DNA of 64,000 bases from Xanthomonas arboricola pv. juglandis (lineage in GTDB: Bacteria > Pseudomonadota > Gammaproteobacteria > Xanthomonadales > Xanthomonadaceae), in the NCBI RefSeq assembly GCF_001013475.1, contig NZ_JZEF01000001.1:869458-933457 (forward strand), given 5' to 3'. Both the position numbers and the translations under genes were made by a program. How positions within the stretch are numbered: position 1 is the first letter of the stretch; every line of letters starts with the position of its first letter. The notes beneath the pieces are model-generated. The model had not been told where the DNA came from. It was given only the letters and a program-made list of their open reading frames with translations, and searched no databases. Below, in pieces: positions 48,318-57,922 of the stretch.

Positions 48318-49900
48318 ATGCAACGGCAGCCACCGGCCCGCGTGCCGGCGGCAGCGCGCAGCGCGAGAAGGCCGAGCCGGGCGCCTGGCTGGCGGTGCTG
48401 GCCGGCACCATCGGCTCGTTCATGGCGACGCTGGATATCTCTATCGTCAACGCGGCGCTGCCCACCATCCAGGGCGAGGTCGGCGCCAGCGGCACCGAAG
48501 GCACCTGGATCTCCACCGCGTATCTGGTTGCCGAGATCATCATGATCCCGCTGACCGGCTGGTTCGTGCGCACGCTGGGCCTGCGCAACTTCCTGCTGAT
48601 CTGCGCGGTGATGTTCACCGCGTTTTCGGTGGTGTGCGGGCTGTCGACCTCGTTGACGATGATGATCATCGGCCGCGTGGGGCAGGGCCTGGCCGGTGGT
48701 GCGCTGATTCCCACCGCGCTGACCATCGTCGCCACGCGCCTGCCGCCGAGCCAGCAGACCATGGGCACCGCGCTGTTCGGCATGACCGTGATCATGGGCC
48801 CGGTGATCGGCCCGCTGCTCGGCGGCTGGCTCACCGAGAACGTCAGCTGGCACTACGCCTTCTTCATCAACGTGCCGATCTGCGTCGGCCTGGTGGCCTT
48901 GCTGCTGCTTGGCCTCAAGCATGAAAAAGGCGACTGGGCCGGCCTGCTCAATGCCGACTGGCTGGGCATCTACGGCCTGACCGCCGGCCTGGGCGGGCTC
49001 ACCGTGGTGCTGGAAGAGGGCCAGCGCGAGCGCTGGTTCGAATCCAGCGAGATCAATGCGCTGAGCGTGATCGCGCTCAGCGGATTCGCTGCACTGGTCG
49101 TGGGCCAGTTCCGCAAGCGGCCGCCGGTGATCCACCTGTCGCTGCTGCTGCATCGCAGTTTCGGCGCGGTGTTCGTCATGATCATGGCGGTGGGCATGAT
49201 CCTGTTCGGCGTCATGTACATGATTCCTCAGTTCCTGGCGGTGATCTCCGGCTACAACACCGAGCAGGCCGGCTACGTGCTGCTGCTGTCAGGCCTGCCG
49301 ACCGTGCTGCTGATGCCGATGATGCCCAAGCTGCTGGAGGTGGTGGACGTGCGCATCCTGGTGATCGCCGGGCTGATCTGCTTTGCCGCGGCCTGCTTCG
49401 CCAATCTGTCGCTGACCGCCGACACCGTGGGCATGCATTTTGTCGCCGGCCAGTTGTTGCAGGGCTGCGGCCTGGCGCTGGCGATGATGTCGTTAAACCA
49501 GGCGGCCATTTCGTCGGTGCCGCCCGAACTGGCCGGCGATGCGTCCGGCCTGTTCAACGCCGGCCGCAACCTGGGCGGCTCGGTGGGGCTTGCGCTGATC
49601 TCCACCTTCCAGGAGCGCCGCATGACCTTCCATACCGAAACCATCGGCAGCGCGATCACCGCCAATTCCTCGCGCGCGCAGGACTTTCTTTCCGGGCTGA
49701 CTGCGCAGATGCAGGGCAGCGCCGGCGGAGAGGCGGCCATTCGCTCGGTCGCGCAGCTGGCGCGCCTGGTGCAGCAGCAGGCGCTGGTGATGACCTATAG
49801 CGATCTGTTCTGGATCTTCGGCGTGATCGTGGTCTGCACGATTCCGCTGGCCTTTTTGCTCAAGCCGTTACCCAAGGGGGCGCACCTTGCAATGCACTGA
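48314..49900 (+). CDS. emrB: DHA2-family MFS exporter (EmrB/QacA type)
   Basis: A 528-residue 14-TM drug:proton antiporter. Signatures: GSFMATLDISIVNAALPTIQGEVG in TM1, GWFVRTLGLRNFL in the 2-3 loop and MTVIMGPVIGPLLGGWLTE in TM5 (motif C). Encoded between its adaptor and outer-membrane partners with overlapping start and stop codons. It pairs with EmrA to export hydrophobic or amphipathic toxins through the NodT-type channel. It sits within a polyamine locus, so polyamine or related amine export is an inference worth considering, not shown. Confidence 0.93.
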   Translation: MNATAATGPRAGGSAQREKAEPGAWLAVLAGTIGSFMATLDISIVNAALPTIQGEVGASGTEGTWISTAYLVAEIIMIPLTGWFVRTLGLRNFLLICAVMFTAFSVVCGLSTSLTMMIIGRVGQGLAGGALIPTALTIVATRLPPSQQTMGTALFGMTVIMGPVIGPLLGGWLTENVSWHYAFFINVPICVGLVALLLLGLKHEKGDWAGLLNADWLGIYGLTAGLGGLTVVLEEGQRERWFESSEINALSVIALSGFAALVVGQFRKRPPVIHLSLLLHRSFGAVFVMIMAVGMILFGVMYMIPQFLAVISGYNTEQAGYVLLLSGLPTVLLMPMMPKLLEVVDVRILVIAGLICFAAACFANLSLTADTVGMHFVAGQLLQGCGLALAMMSLNQAAISSVPPELAGDASGLFNAGRNLGGSVGLALISTFQERRMTFHTETIGSAITANSSRAQDFLSGLTAQMQGSAGGEAAIRSVAQLARLVQQQALVMTYSDLFWIFGVIVVCTIPLAFLLKPLPKGAHLAMH

Positions 49901-51395
49901 TTCCATGCGCCTGATCCGCGTGCCCCTGGCTGCGGCGTTGAGCGTGGTTTTGCTCGGCGGCTGCATGCTCGGCCCCAACTACACCAAGCCCCCGGCAGTG
50001 GCCGACACGGCGGTGCAGGCGCCGGCCCTGCATCGCGCCGCTGGCGCCGAGGTGGTCGCTGCCGCGCCGTTGAATCATTGGTGGGAGGAGCTGCAGGACC
50101 CGACCCTCACCCAGCTGGTCACCCAGGCCCTGGCTGACAGTCCCAACCTGCGTGCGGCGCAGGCGCGGCTGCGTGCCAGCCGTGCACTGGCCAGCCAGCG
50201 CCGTGCCGAGCGCCTGCCCAAGCTCAACGCCAGCGCGGTGTATGCGTATGCCGAGCCGCCGCAGACCATCGTCGATACGCTGGGCGGCTTGCAGAATGGC
50301 CAGAACGGCCAGCCACCGGCACAGGGCAGCGAGGCGCTGGATCTGGAAAAGACCCAGATCTACAGCGCCGGTTTCGACGCCAGCTGGGAGCTGGATTTCT
50401 TCGGCCGCCGCCGTCGCGCCGCCGAAGGCGCGCTGGCACAGGCGCAGGCCTCGGAAGCCGAGCTGGCCGATGCGCAGGTGCAGCTGGCAGCCGAAGTGGG
50501 GCAGGTGTACCTCAACTACCGCGGCTTGCAGGCGCGGCTGGCGATCGCCGATGCGAACCTGGACAAGATCGGGCAGACCCTGCGCCTGACCCAGCAGCGC
50601 CGCGAGCGCGGCGCGGCCTCGGACCTGCAGGTCGAACAGATCGCCACGCAAGTGCAGCAGCAACAGGCGCAGCGCCTGCCGTTGGAGATGCAATCGCAGG
50701 AAGCGCTGGACCAGCTGGCGTTGATGGTGGGGCGCGAGCCCGGCGCGCTGGACGCGCAGTTGAGCGCGCCGCAGCCGTTGCCGATGCTGCCCACCCAGGT
50801 GCGCGTGGACGATGCCGGCGCCCTGATCCGTCGCCGCCCCGATGTGCGCAAGGCCGAGCGCGAACTGGCTGCCTCCAGCGCGCAGATCGGCGAGGCGTTG
50901 AACGGGTATTTTCCGCAGGTGAGCCTGCTGGGCGGCCTGAGCTGGGTCGCCGGCTCGCCCAGCGATTTCAATTCCGATGCCTTGACCACGCTGGCGGTGC
51001 CGATGCTGCGCTGGTCGATCTTCGACTTTGGCCGCACCAAGGCACAGGTGGAGCAGGCGCGTGCCGGCAACGCCGGCCGCGAGGCGGCGTACGAGGGCGC
51101 GGTGCTGGCTGCGTTGCAGGATGCCAATTCGGCATTGGCGCGCTTCGGCTCGGCGCGCAAGCAACTGGTGGTGGCGCGGCAGGCCGAAGCCTCGGCCACG
51201 CGTTCGGCCGGCTTGATGCAGCAACGGCGCGATGCCGGTGCCACCTCGTCGATCGATCTGCTCGACGTGCAGCGCCAGCAGCTGTCCGCGCAGGACGCCG
51301 CCGCACAGGCACAGGTGCAGTTGCTGGTGAACTACGTCGCGCTGCAGAAGAGTCTGGGTCTGGGCTGGAGCGCGCCGGTGCCGGAGCCACGCTGA
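49887..51395 (+). CDS. Outer-membrane efflux channel lipoprotein (NodT/OprM family)
   Basis: A ~500-residue TolC-like channel with two OEP repeats: the N-terminal half (WWEELQDPTLTQLVTQAL...AELGQVYLNYRGLQARL-type region) and the C-terminal half (WSIFDFGRTKAQVEQARAGN). A lipobox LLGGC near residues 21-25 indicates acylation. The TTG at 49887 overlaps the emrB end by 14 bp and has AAGGGGG seven bases upstream; the ATG at 49905 is the more conventional alternative but lacks a ribosome site at proper distance. It completes the tripartite exporter, and could possibly also serve the orphan RND pump at the window start, a speculation. Confidence 0.9.
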   Translation: MQCTDSMRLIRVPLAAALSVVLLGGCMLGPNYTKPPAVADTAVQAPALHRAAGAEVVAAAPLNHWWEELQDPTLTQLVTQALADSPNLRAAQARLRASRALASQRRAERLPKLNASAVYAYAEPPQTIVDTLGGLQNGQNGQPPAQGSEALDLEKTQIYSAGFDASWELDFFGRRRRAAEGALAQAQASEAELADAQVQLAAEVGQVYLNYRGLQARLAIADANLDKIGQTLRLTQQRRERGAASDLQVEQIATQVQQQQAQRLPLEMQSQEALDQLALMVGREPGALDAQLSAPQPLPMLPTQVRVDDAGALIRRRPDVRKAERELAASSAQIGEALNGYFPQVSLLGGLSWVAGSPSDFNSDALTTLAVPMLRWSIFDFGRTKAQVEQARAGNAGREAAYEGAVLAALQDANSALARFGSARKQLVVARQAEASATRSAGLMQQRRDAGATSSIDLLDVQRQQLSAQDAAAQAQVQLLVNYVALQKSLGLGWSAPVPEPR

Positions 51396-51649
51396 TCGAT
51401 GCCCGTCGCGGCGGGCGTCGGCGCTCTGGTCGCGCTAGGGTGTCGCTCTGCCATCGCAGACACGGTGTTGCTGCAGCGCCCGCGCCGGCAGGCGGTCACC
51501 AGATAGATGTAGCAGTTCGTTGTCTGCTCGCTGCAGACATACGCCTGGGCGCAGACGGACGAGCGCTGATGTCGCACCAAGCACTGGCGGCGCCGGCGTC
51601 CTGAGGTGCACAGTCGGTGCCGGGCCACGCTTCGCAATCGAGAGGATCC

Positions 51650-52780
51650 ATGGCAGTTACCGAGGCCGCAGCGGCGCCGCTTTCCCCTGGCGACGACGCC
51701 TATCTGAGCATCAGCGAGGTCCGCAAGGAATTCGATGGCGTCGTCGCGGTCGACGAGGTCAGCCTGCAGATCCGCAAGGGCGAGATCTTCGCGCTGCTGG
51801 GCGGCTCGGGCAGCGGCAAGTCCACCCTGCTGCGCTGCCTGGCCGGTTTCGAGCGGCCGACCAAAGGCCGCATCGTGCTCGATGGCCAGCCGATCGACGC
51901 GTTGCCGCCGTACGAGCGCCCGATCAACATGATGTTCCAGTCGTATGCGCTGTTTCCGCACATGAGCGTGGAGCAGAACATCGCCTTTGGGCTGAAGCAG
52001 GAAGCGCTGTCCAAGCCGGCGATCGCGGCGCGCGTGGGCGAAATGCTGGAGCTGGTGCAGCTTGGCAACCTGGCCAGGCGCAAGCCGCATCAATTGTCCG
52101 GCGGGCAGCAGCAACGCGTGGCGTTGGCGCGCTCGCTGGCCAAGCGGCCCAAGCTGCTGCTGCTGGACGAACCGATGGGCGCGCTGGACAAGAAGCTGCG
52201 CGCGCAGATGCAGCTGGAACTGGTCAACATCATCGAGACCTCCGGCGTCACCTGCGTCATGGTCACCCATGATCAGGAAGAGGCCATGAGCATGGCCACC
52301 CGCATCGCGTTGATGGACCAGGGCTGGATCCAGCAGGTCGGCACCCCGGACGAAATCTACGAACAACCGGCCAACCGGTTCGCTGCCGAATTCATCGGCT
52401 CGGTCAATCTGATCGATGCGGTGATCGTCGAGGACAAACCGGATTACGTCGGCCTGAAGGCGTCGGCCTTCGACGCCAATATCCGGATCGGCCACGGCAT
52501 CACCGGTTTCGAAGGGCAGGCGGTGGCGTTCGCGCTGCGCCCGGAAAAACTCGTCATCGGCAAGGACGAACCGGCCCAAGCCTGCAACAAGGCGCAGGGC
52601 GTGATCGAGGACATCGCCTATTTCGGCAGCCATTCGGTCTATCACGTGCGCCTGCCTGGCGGTTTCAAGCTGATGGCCAACTTCGCCAACCGTCAGCGCT
52701 GGGCCAGCGAAGCGCTGACCTGGGGCGACGCCGTCTGGCTGAGCTGGGGCGAGGACGACGGCGTGGTACTCACCGCATGA
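51650..52780 (+). CDS. potG: Polyamine ABC transporter ATP-binding subunit (PotG-like)
   Basis: A 376-residue ABC ATPase of the spermidine/putrescine group. Walker A GGSGSGKST at 51-59, Q-loop FQSYALFPHMSV at 97-108, signature LSGGQ at 149-153, Walker B LLLLDEP at 169-175, and a C-terminal TOBE-like regulatory domain (AFALRPEKLVIGK). Start at 51650 after AGAGGA. It overlaps potH by ATGA. With potH and potI it forms the membrane complex; the binding protein potF is upstream beyond the exporter operon. Confidence 0.94.
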   Translation: MAVTEAAAAPLSPGDDAYLSISEVRKEFDGVVAVDEVSLQIRKGEIFALLGGSGSGKSTLLRCLAGFERPTKGRIVLDGQPIDALPPYERPINMMFQSYALFPHMSVEQNIAFGLKQEALSKPAIAARVGEMLELVQLGNLARRKPHQLSGGQQQRVALARSLAKRPKLLLLDEPMGALDKKLRAQMQLELVNIIETSGVTCVMVTHDQEEAMSMATRIALMDQGWIQQVGTPDEIYEQPANRFAAEFIGSVNLIDAVIVEDKPDYVGLKASAFDANIRIGHGITGFEGQAVAFALRPEKLVIGKDEPAQACNKAQGVIEDIAYFGSHSVYHVRLPGGFKLMANFANRQRWASEALTWGDAVWLSWGEDDGVVLTA

Positions 52781-53685
52781 GGCGCCTGATCCGCGCATTG
52801 CCGGGCGCGCGCTGGGGCGTGATCGCCGCACCGTATCTGTGGCTGCTGGTGTTCTTCGCCATCCCGTTCCTGATCGTGCTGAAGATCTCCTTCGCTGAGC
52901 GCGCCACCGCGATGCCGCCGTACACGCCGCTGTTCGCCGTTGCGGCCGATGGGGCGGTGAGCCTCAAGCTGCATCTTGGAAATTATCTGGTCATGCTGCG
53001 CGACAGCCAGTACCTGGCGGCGTATGCGAGTTCGATCAGGATCGCGGCGCTGTCGACCGTGTTTGCGCTGTTGATCGGCTACCCGATGGCCTATGTCATT
53101 GCGCGTCTGCCGCTGGCCACGCGCAATGTGGCGATGATGCTGGTGGTGCTGCCGTCGTGGACCTCGTTCCTGATCCGCGTCTACGCCTGGATCGGCATCC
53201 TCGACGGCAACGGCTTGCTCAATCAGGCGCTGCTGGCGCTGGGGGTGATCCGCCAGCCCTTGCAGTTGCTGTACACGCCGCTGGCCGCCTACATCGGCAT
53301 CGTGTACTGCTATCTGCCGTTCATGGTGCTGCCGTTGTACGCCAATCTGGTCAAGCACGACCAGCGATTGCTCGAAGCCGCCTACGACTTGGGCGCACGG
53401 CCGTGGCAGGCCTTCGTGCGCATCACCTTGCCGCTGTCGCGCAACGGGATCGTGGCCGGCTGCATGCTGGTGATGATCCCGGCGGTGGGCGAATTCGTGA
53501 TTCCGGAAATGCTGGGCGGGCCGGACACCTTGATGATCGGCCGCGTGCTGTGGGGCGAGTTCTTCAATAATCGCGACTGGCCGGTGGCCGCTGCGGTGGC
53601 CACGGTGATGTTGCTGCTGTTGCTGGTGCCGATCGTGCTGTTCCACCGTTATCAGCAGCGTGAGCTGGAAGGGCGGCTGACATGA
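52777..53685 (+). CDS. potH: Polyamine ABC transporter permease (PotH-like)
   Basis: A 302-residue ABC permease with six predicted helices and the cytoplasmic EAA loop (EAAYDLGARPWQAFVRITLPLS) that docks on the ATPase. The N-terminus (RWGVIAAPYLWLLVFFAIPFLIVLKISF) is typical of PotB/PotH. Start overlaps potG (ATGA) and the end overlaps potI (ATGA), so all three are translationally coupled. Confidence 0.94.
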   Translation: MRRLIRALPGARWGVIAAPYLWLLVFFAIPFLIVLKISFAERATAMPPYTPLFAVAADGAVSLKLHLGNYLVMLRDSQYLAAYASSIRIAALSTVFALLIGYPMAYVIARLPLATRNVAMMLVVLPSWTSFLIRVYAWIGILDGNGLLNQALLALGVIRQPLQLLYTPLAAYIGIVYCYLPFMVLPLYANLVKHDQRLLEAAYDLGARPWQAFVRITLPLSRNGIVAGCMLVMIPAVGEFVIPEMLGGPDTLMIGRVLWGEFFNNRDWPVAAAVATVMLLLLLVPIVLFHRYQQRELEGRLT

Positions 53686-54530
53686 TGCGCGCCTCTCCCG
53701 GCACGCGCCTGCTGGGCGCTGGCGTGCTCGCGCTGGGCTTCGGCTTTCTGTATCTGCCGATCCTGTTGCTGATGGTCTACTCGTTCAACGCCTCGCGGCT
53801 GGCGATGGTGTGGGGCGGCTTTTCCACGCGCTGGTATGGCGAATTGCTGCGCGATCGCCAGTTGCTGGAGGCGGCCTGGGTCAGTCTGCAAGTCGCGTTC
53901 TGGACCGCCTGTGCATCGACGGTGCTGGGGACGATGGCGGCGCTGGCGATGGTGCGCATGCGGCGTTTTCCCGGCAAGACCCTGTTCGGTGCATTGATCA
54001 CCGCACCGCTGGTGATGCCGGAAGTGATCATCGGCCTGTCGATCCTGTTGTTGCTGGTTTCGATGGGCGGTGTCCTCGGGATCGCACCGCGTGGCGCGGT
54101 GGCAATCTGGGCGGCGCATGTCACCTTCACCGTCTCATTCGTCACGGTGGTGATTTCCTCGCGCCTGCAGGAACTGGATCGCTCGCTGGAAGAGGCGGCG
54201 ATGGATCTGGGCGCGACACCGCTGAAGGTGTTCTTCCTGATCACCTTGCCGATCATCGCTCCGGCATTGGCATCGGGCTGGCTGCTCGCATTCACGCTAT
54301 CGCTGGACGACGTGGTGATCGCCAGCTTCCTGGCCGGGCCCAGTTCGACCACCTTGCCGATCAAGGTGTTTGCGTCGGTGCGGCTGGGCATCAGCCCCAA
54401 GATCAACGCACTTGCCACGCTGATGGTGCTGGCGGTGTCGATCGCCGCAGTGATTGGCTGGTGGCTGCTGGCGCGCAGCGAAAGACGCCGCCAGCGCGAT
54501 GCGCAACTGGCGCTGCAAGCTGCTTCCTGA
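53682..54530 (+). CDS. potI: Polyamine ABC transporter permease (PotI-like)
   Basis: A 282-residue ABC permease with six predicted helices: FLYLPILLLMVYSFNASRL, then GLSILLLLV and the EAA loop EEAAMDLGATPLKVFFLITLP, then SFTLSLDDVVIASFLAGP-type region. It is the last gene of the potGHI unit. It forms a heterodimeric channel with PotH for polyamine uptake. Confidence 0.94.
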   Translation: MMRASPGTRLLGAGVLALGFGFLYLPILLLMVYSFNASRLAMVWGGFSTRWYGELLRDRQLLEAAWVSLQVAFWTACASTVLGTMAALAMVRMRRFPGKTLFGALITAPLVMPEVIIGLSILLLLVSMGGVLGIAPRGAVAIWAAHVTFTVSFVTVVISSRLQELDRSLEEAAMDLGATPLKVFFLITLPIIAPALASGWLLAFTLSLDDVVIASFLAGPSSTTLPIKVFASVRLGISPKINALATLMVLAVSIAAVIGWWLLARSERRRQRDAQLALQAAS

Positions 54531-54686
54531 GCAGGCACCAACATGGGTGTGGCGAATGCATCGCCACCAGCGGCGGCCAGACGGCTGCGAACGCCGACGC
54601 CACCGACATCCACGATGGCTGCAAGCCGATTGCGGACGCCTGCGGCGGCCACCGGACGCCGGGCACGGCAGTTGGTTGGGCCGCTG

Positions 54687-55109
54687 TTACCTGGCCGGAG
54701 GCGTGTACCCGCTGTCCCAGGGCTGCGGCTTGGTCAGGTAGCACTGATACTCGGCGCTGATGTCGTAGCCCTGTTGCTCGACTCTGGGTTGTTCGTCGGC
54801 GCGATCCTTGTCCCTGTTCTTGCCGTTCTTGTCGCCGTCGTCCTTGGATTTCTGCTTGCTCGGATAGATCGTGACCATGTTCGGCGACGAGTGCGCGGTG
54901 ACGAATTGGCGGATGGCGGTGTCCGAGCAGGCACGCAGTGCCTCTTCCTCGCAGGGTTGGCTGGGATTGGGCAGCGCGTTGTTGCAGCTCACGGTGACAA
55001 ATCCGTTCGGGCCGGGGCGCGGGCCGTGCAGCATGTCCTGCAGGACGGCGCATCCCGGCAGGCAGGCGCCGATGACAAGTACAACTAGAACAATCAGATC
55101 CCGGCGCAT
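54687..55109 (-). CDS. Putative lipoprotein of unknown function
   Basis: A 140-residue protein with a signal peptide and lipobox LPGC (Cys20), so probably a lipoprotein. The mature part has four further cysteines (SCNN, QPCEE, RACSD, YQCYL) that could form two disulfides in the periplasm, and a charged KSKDDGDKNGKNRDKD stretch, probably disordered. No recognised domain. It is convergent with potI (156 bp apart) and divergent from the aldehyde dehydrogenase gene. Confidence 0.65.
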   Translation of the reverse strand: MRRDLIVLVVLVIGACLPGCAVLQDMLHGPRPGPNGFVTVSCNNALPNPSQPCEEEALRACSDTAIRQFVTAHSSPNMVTIYPSKQKSKDDGDKNGKNRDKDRADEQPRVEQQGYDISAEYQCYLTKPQPWDSGYTPPAR

Positions 55110-55379
55110 CGTGGTGGTCTTCCGTGAATGGATAAAGCTGCCAAGTGCCGAATGCTAGAGCATTTTTGTGCGGTGGGACGGTCGGGACAGGGCAGGGCCG
55201 CTTTCCTCAGCGTGGCTGGGAGCGTTATCCCAGCTGCCAGTGATCCACGAGCGGTGCGATAAAGGTGCGGCATTGCGTCGCGGCGTGGGTAAACACAGCG
55301 TTGCAGCGATTTGCTGCGGTTGTGACGCGGCTGCAACTTGCCGGCGACTAGCATGGCGGGCCTGTAACAGGAGACCGTC

Positions 55380-56728
55380 ATGTCCTACGACACCGTCAAC
55401 CCGGCCAATGGCCAGGTCGAACACACCCAGCACACCCTGGACGCCGCCGCCATCGAGGCGCGTCTGGCTGCTTCCGCCAAGGCGTTTCCGCAGTGGGCGG
55501 CACTGCCGCTGGCCGAGCGCGGCGCGCTGCTGCGCCGGGTCGGCGAAGAGCTGACCCGGCGGCGCGACGACCTGCAACGCATCATGACCGCCGAGATGGG
55601 CAAGCTGCGCCACGAGGCGCTGGCCGAGGTGGACAAGTGCGCGCAGGGCTGCGCCTATTACGCCGAACATGCAGCCGACTACCTGGCACCGCGCGATATC
55701 CCGACCGAGGCGCAATCCAGCTATGTGCGCTACGAGCCACTGGGCTGCGTGTTTGCGGTGATGCCATGGAATTTTCCCTTGTGGCAGGCGTTCCGTTTCC
55801 TGGCCCCGGGTCTGATGGCCGGCAATGTCGCGCTGCTCAAGCACGCCAGCAATGTGCCGCGCTGCGCCGATGCGATGAAGGAGGTGCTGGATGCCGCCGG
55901 CATTCCGCCCGGCGTGTTCGATGTGCTGCATATCGACAACGACCAGGCCGCAGATGTGTTGCGTGACGATCGCATTGCCGCGGTGACACTGACCGGCAGC
56001 GAGCGCGCCGGACGTTCGCTGGCTGCAAATGCGGGCGACCAGTTGAAGAAGTGCGTGATGGAACTCGGCGGCAGCGACGCGTTCGTGGTGCTGGAAGACG
56101 CCGACCTGGAGCACACCGTCGCCTCCGCCGTGCAGTCGCGGTTCGACAACAGCGGGCAGACCTGCATCGCCGCCAAGCGCTTCATCGTGGTGGACGCCAT
56201 CGCCGATCAGTTCATTGAACGCTTCGTTGCCGCTGCCTCCCAGCGCGTGCTCGGCGACCCGCAGCAGGAGGGCACCACACTGGCGCCCATGGCCCGCGCG
56301 GATCTGCGCGACGAGCTGCACAAGCAGGTGCAACACAGCGTGGAAAAGGGCGCCAAGGTGCTGCTGGGCGGCGAACCGGTGCCCGGTTCGCATGCAGGCT
56401 ACCCGGCCACCATCCTCGATCATGTCGCCCCGGGCATGCCGGCCTACGAGGAGGAGTTCTTTGGCCCGGTCGCATCGGTGATTCGCGTGCGGGATGAAGC
56501 CGAGGCGGTAGGCGTGGCCAACGACACCAGCTTCGGCCTGGGCGGCAGCGTGTGGACCTCCGATGCCAAGCGCAGCAATTGCAGTGCGGTGCGGCGTTCG
56601 TCAATTCGGTGGTCAAGAGCGACGTGCGTCTACCGTTCGGTGGCATCAAGCGCTCGGGCTTCGGCCGCGAGCTGGCCGAGCACGGCATCCACGAGTTCAT
56701 GAACATCAAGACGATCTATGTGGCTTGA
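55380..56728 (+). pseudogene. gabD: Succinate-semialdehyde/aldehyde dehydrogenase with a C-terminal frameshift
   Basis: The gene begins with a good ribosome site (AGGAGA) and encodes an ALDH of the succinate-semialdehyde type: PWNFPLWQ, NAD motif TGSERAGRS, catalytic E228 (MELGGSD) and nucleophile C262 (SGQTC). After residue 398 (...WTSDAKR) at about 56571-56575 the frame is lost, and the expected end is found in another frame: QQLQCGAAFVNSVVKSDVRLPFGGIKRSGFGRELA... to a TGA at 56726-56728. In the original frame translation reads 42 unrelated residues to 56702. Comparison with the family suggests about 16 bases were deleted, removing G-E-x-L-A residues. Loss of the PFGG segment would likely inactivate it. 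It would have oxidised succinate semialdehyde from GABA. A sequencing error is possible. Confidence 0.8.
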
Positions 56729-56730
56729 GT

Positions 56731-56893
56731 GCGGGGATTGGGGATTCGGGATTGGGGATTCGTAAAAGAAGGCAGCCTTCCTTCTCCCCCTCGGGAGAAG
56801 GTGCCCGAAGGGCGGATGAGGGTACGTGCAGTACGCGCGCCACAGCCACACGTCCAGCTCCAACCAATCCCCAATCCCCACTCCCAAATCCCG
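56731..56893. repeat. Composite repeat: GGGATT tracts flanking a CTCGGGAG hairpin repeat
   Basis: A GGGATTGGGGATTC tract at 56733-56762 and a complementary AATCCCCAATCCCC tract at 56865-56892 flank the hairpin repeat at 56780-56826. The two tracts are inverted relative to each other, so the whole 160 bp could fold back. It fills the gap between the dehydrogenase gene and corA. Confidence 0.7.
56780..56826. repeat. Dispersed hairpin repeat (CTCGGGAG type), second copy
   Basis: CCTTCTCCCC-CTC-GGGAGAAGG followed by TGCCCGAAGGGCGGATGAGGG; it differs from the copy at 43911-43957 by one extra C. Confidence 0.8.
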
Positions 56894-56907
56894 GCCGCAA
56901 AGCGGCC
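56893..56907 (-). terminator. Short hairpin at the corA stop codon
   Basis: GGCCGC-AAA-GCGGCC is a perfect 6-bp stem ending at the corA stop codon. No U tract follows on the minus strand, so it is a weak terminator candidate. Confidence 0.3.
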
Positions 56908-57908
56908 TAAAGCCACCGCGCTCGCTTGAACAGGCGATAGAGCACCAGGCACGAGGCGACCACGCCGGCTACCAGCAGTGGGTAGGCGTAAGGTTTGTCC
57001 AGTTCGGGCATGTGGGTGAAATTCATGCCGTACCAGCTGGTGATCAGGGTCGGGGCGGCCAGCAGCGCGGCCCAGGCACCCAGGCGTTTGACGGTTTCGC
57101 CCTGGGCCAGTGTCACCATCGACAGGTTGACGCTCAACGCGGTGCCCAGCATTTCGCGCAAGGTGTCGATGGCGTCGTTGATGCGTACGGCGTGGTCGAG
57201 TACGTCGCGCAGGTAGATGCCGACCTCGTCGTGGATCAGCGAGCCGGGGTTGCGCTTGAGGTGCGAGAGCACGTCCTGCAATGGCGCCACCACCAACCGC
57301 ATCTTGTTGAGTTCGCGCTTGAGCTCGTACAGGCGCACCACGGTTTCGCGCTTGTAATTGTCGGCGAAGATGTCCTTTTCCAGGCCTTCCAGCGTGTCGC
57401 GGAACTCGTCCATGATCGGCAGGTAGTTGTCGACCACGAAGTCGAGCACGCCATACAGGCAGAACGAGGCGCCCATGCGCAGCATCGCCGGTTCGCGTTC
57501 GACCCGGTGCCGCACCGGCGTGTACGACAGCGATGCACCATGGCGCACCGTCAACAGAAAGCGCGCGCCCAGAAACGCGTGCGTCTCGCCGTAGCGGATG
57601 CGCTCGTTGACCAGTTGTGCGGTGTTGACCACCACGAACAAGGAGTTGCCGTAGCTCTCGGCCTTGGGACGTTGGTGCGCCTTGAGCGCATCCTCGATGG
57701 CCAGATCGTGCAGGCCGAACTCATCCTGCAGTTTGTGCAGCACCGATTCCTGCGGCTCGTACAGGCCGACCCAGACAAAGCCATCCGGGCGCTGCAGCAC
57801 GTCGCTGATCTGCTCCAGGCTGATGTCGTGGCGCTCGCCCTGGCCGTCGTAATAGGCGCAGGTGATGACGCAGGAGGGGTTGTCCGGATGGCGGCCGTGG
57901 TGGTTCAT
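56907..57908 (-). CDS. corA: CorA-family magnesium/cobalt transporter
   Basis: A 333-residue CorA. The pentameric channel signature GMN is at 294-296 (SWYGMNFTHMPEL) between the two C-terminal membrane helices, preceded by a long cytoplasmic helical funnel. It takes up Mg2+ (also Co2+, Ni2+) along the membrane potential. It is on the same strand as the phoH-corC block, 14 bp downstream of the DUF4105 stop, so it could be the last gene of that long operon; a joint transport role with CorC is not implied. Confidence 0.95.
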   Translation of the reverse strand: MNHHGRHPDNPSCVITCAYYDGQGERHDISLEQISDVLQRPDGFVWVGLYEPQESVLHKLQDEFGLHDLAIEDALKAHQRPKAESYGNSLFVVVNTAQLVNERIRYGETHAFLGARFLLTVRHGASLSYTPVRHRVEREPAMLRMGASFCLYGVLDFVVDNYLPIMDEFRDTLEGLEKDIFADNYKRETVVRLYELKRELNKMRLVVAPLQDVLSHLKRNPGSLIHDEVGIYLRDVLDHAVRINDAIDTLREMLGTALSVNLSMVTLAQGETVKRLGAWAALLAAPTLITSWYGMNFTHMPELDKPYAYPLLVAGVVASCLVLYRLFKRARWL

Positions 57909-57922
57909 GGGCGCATCCTGGA

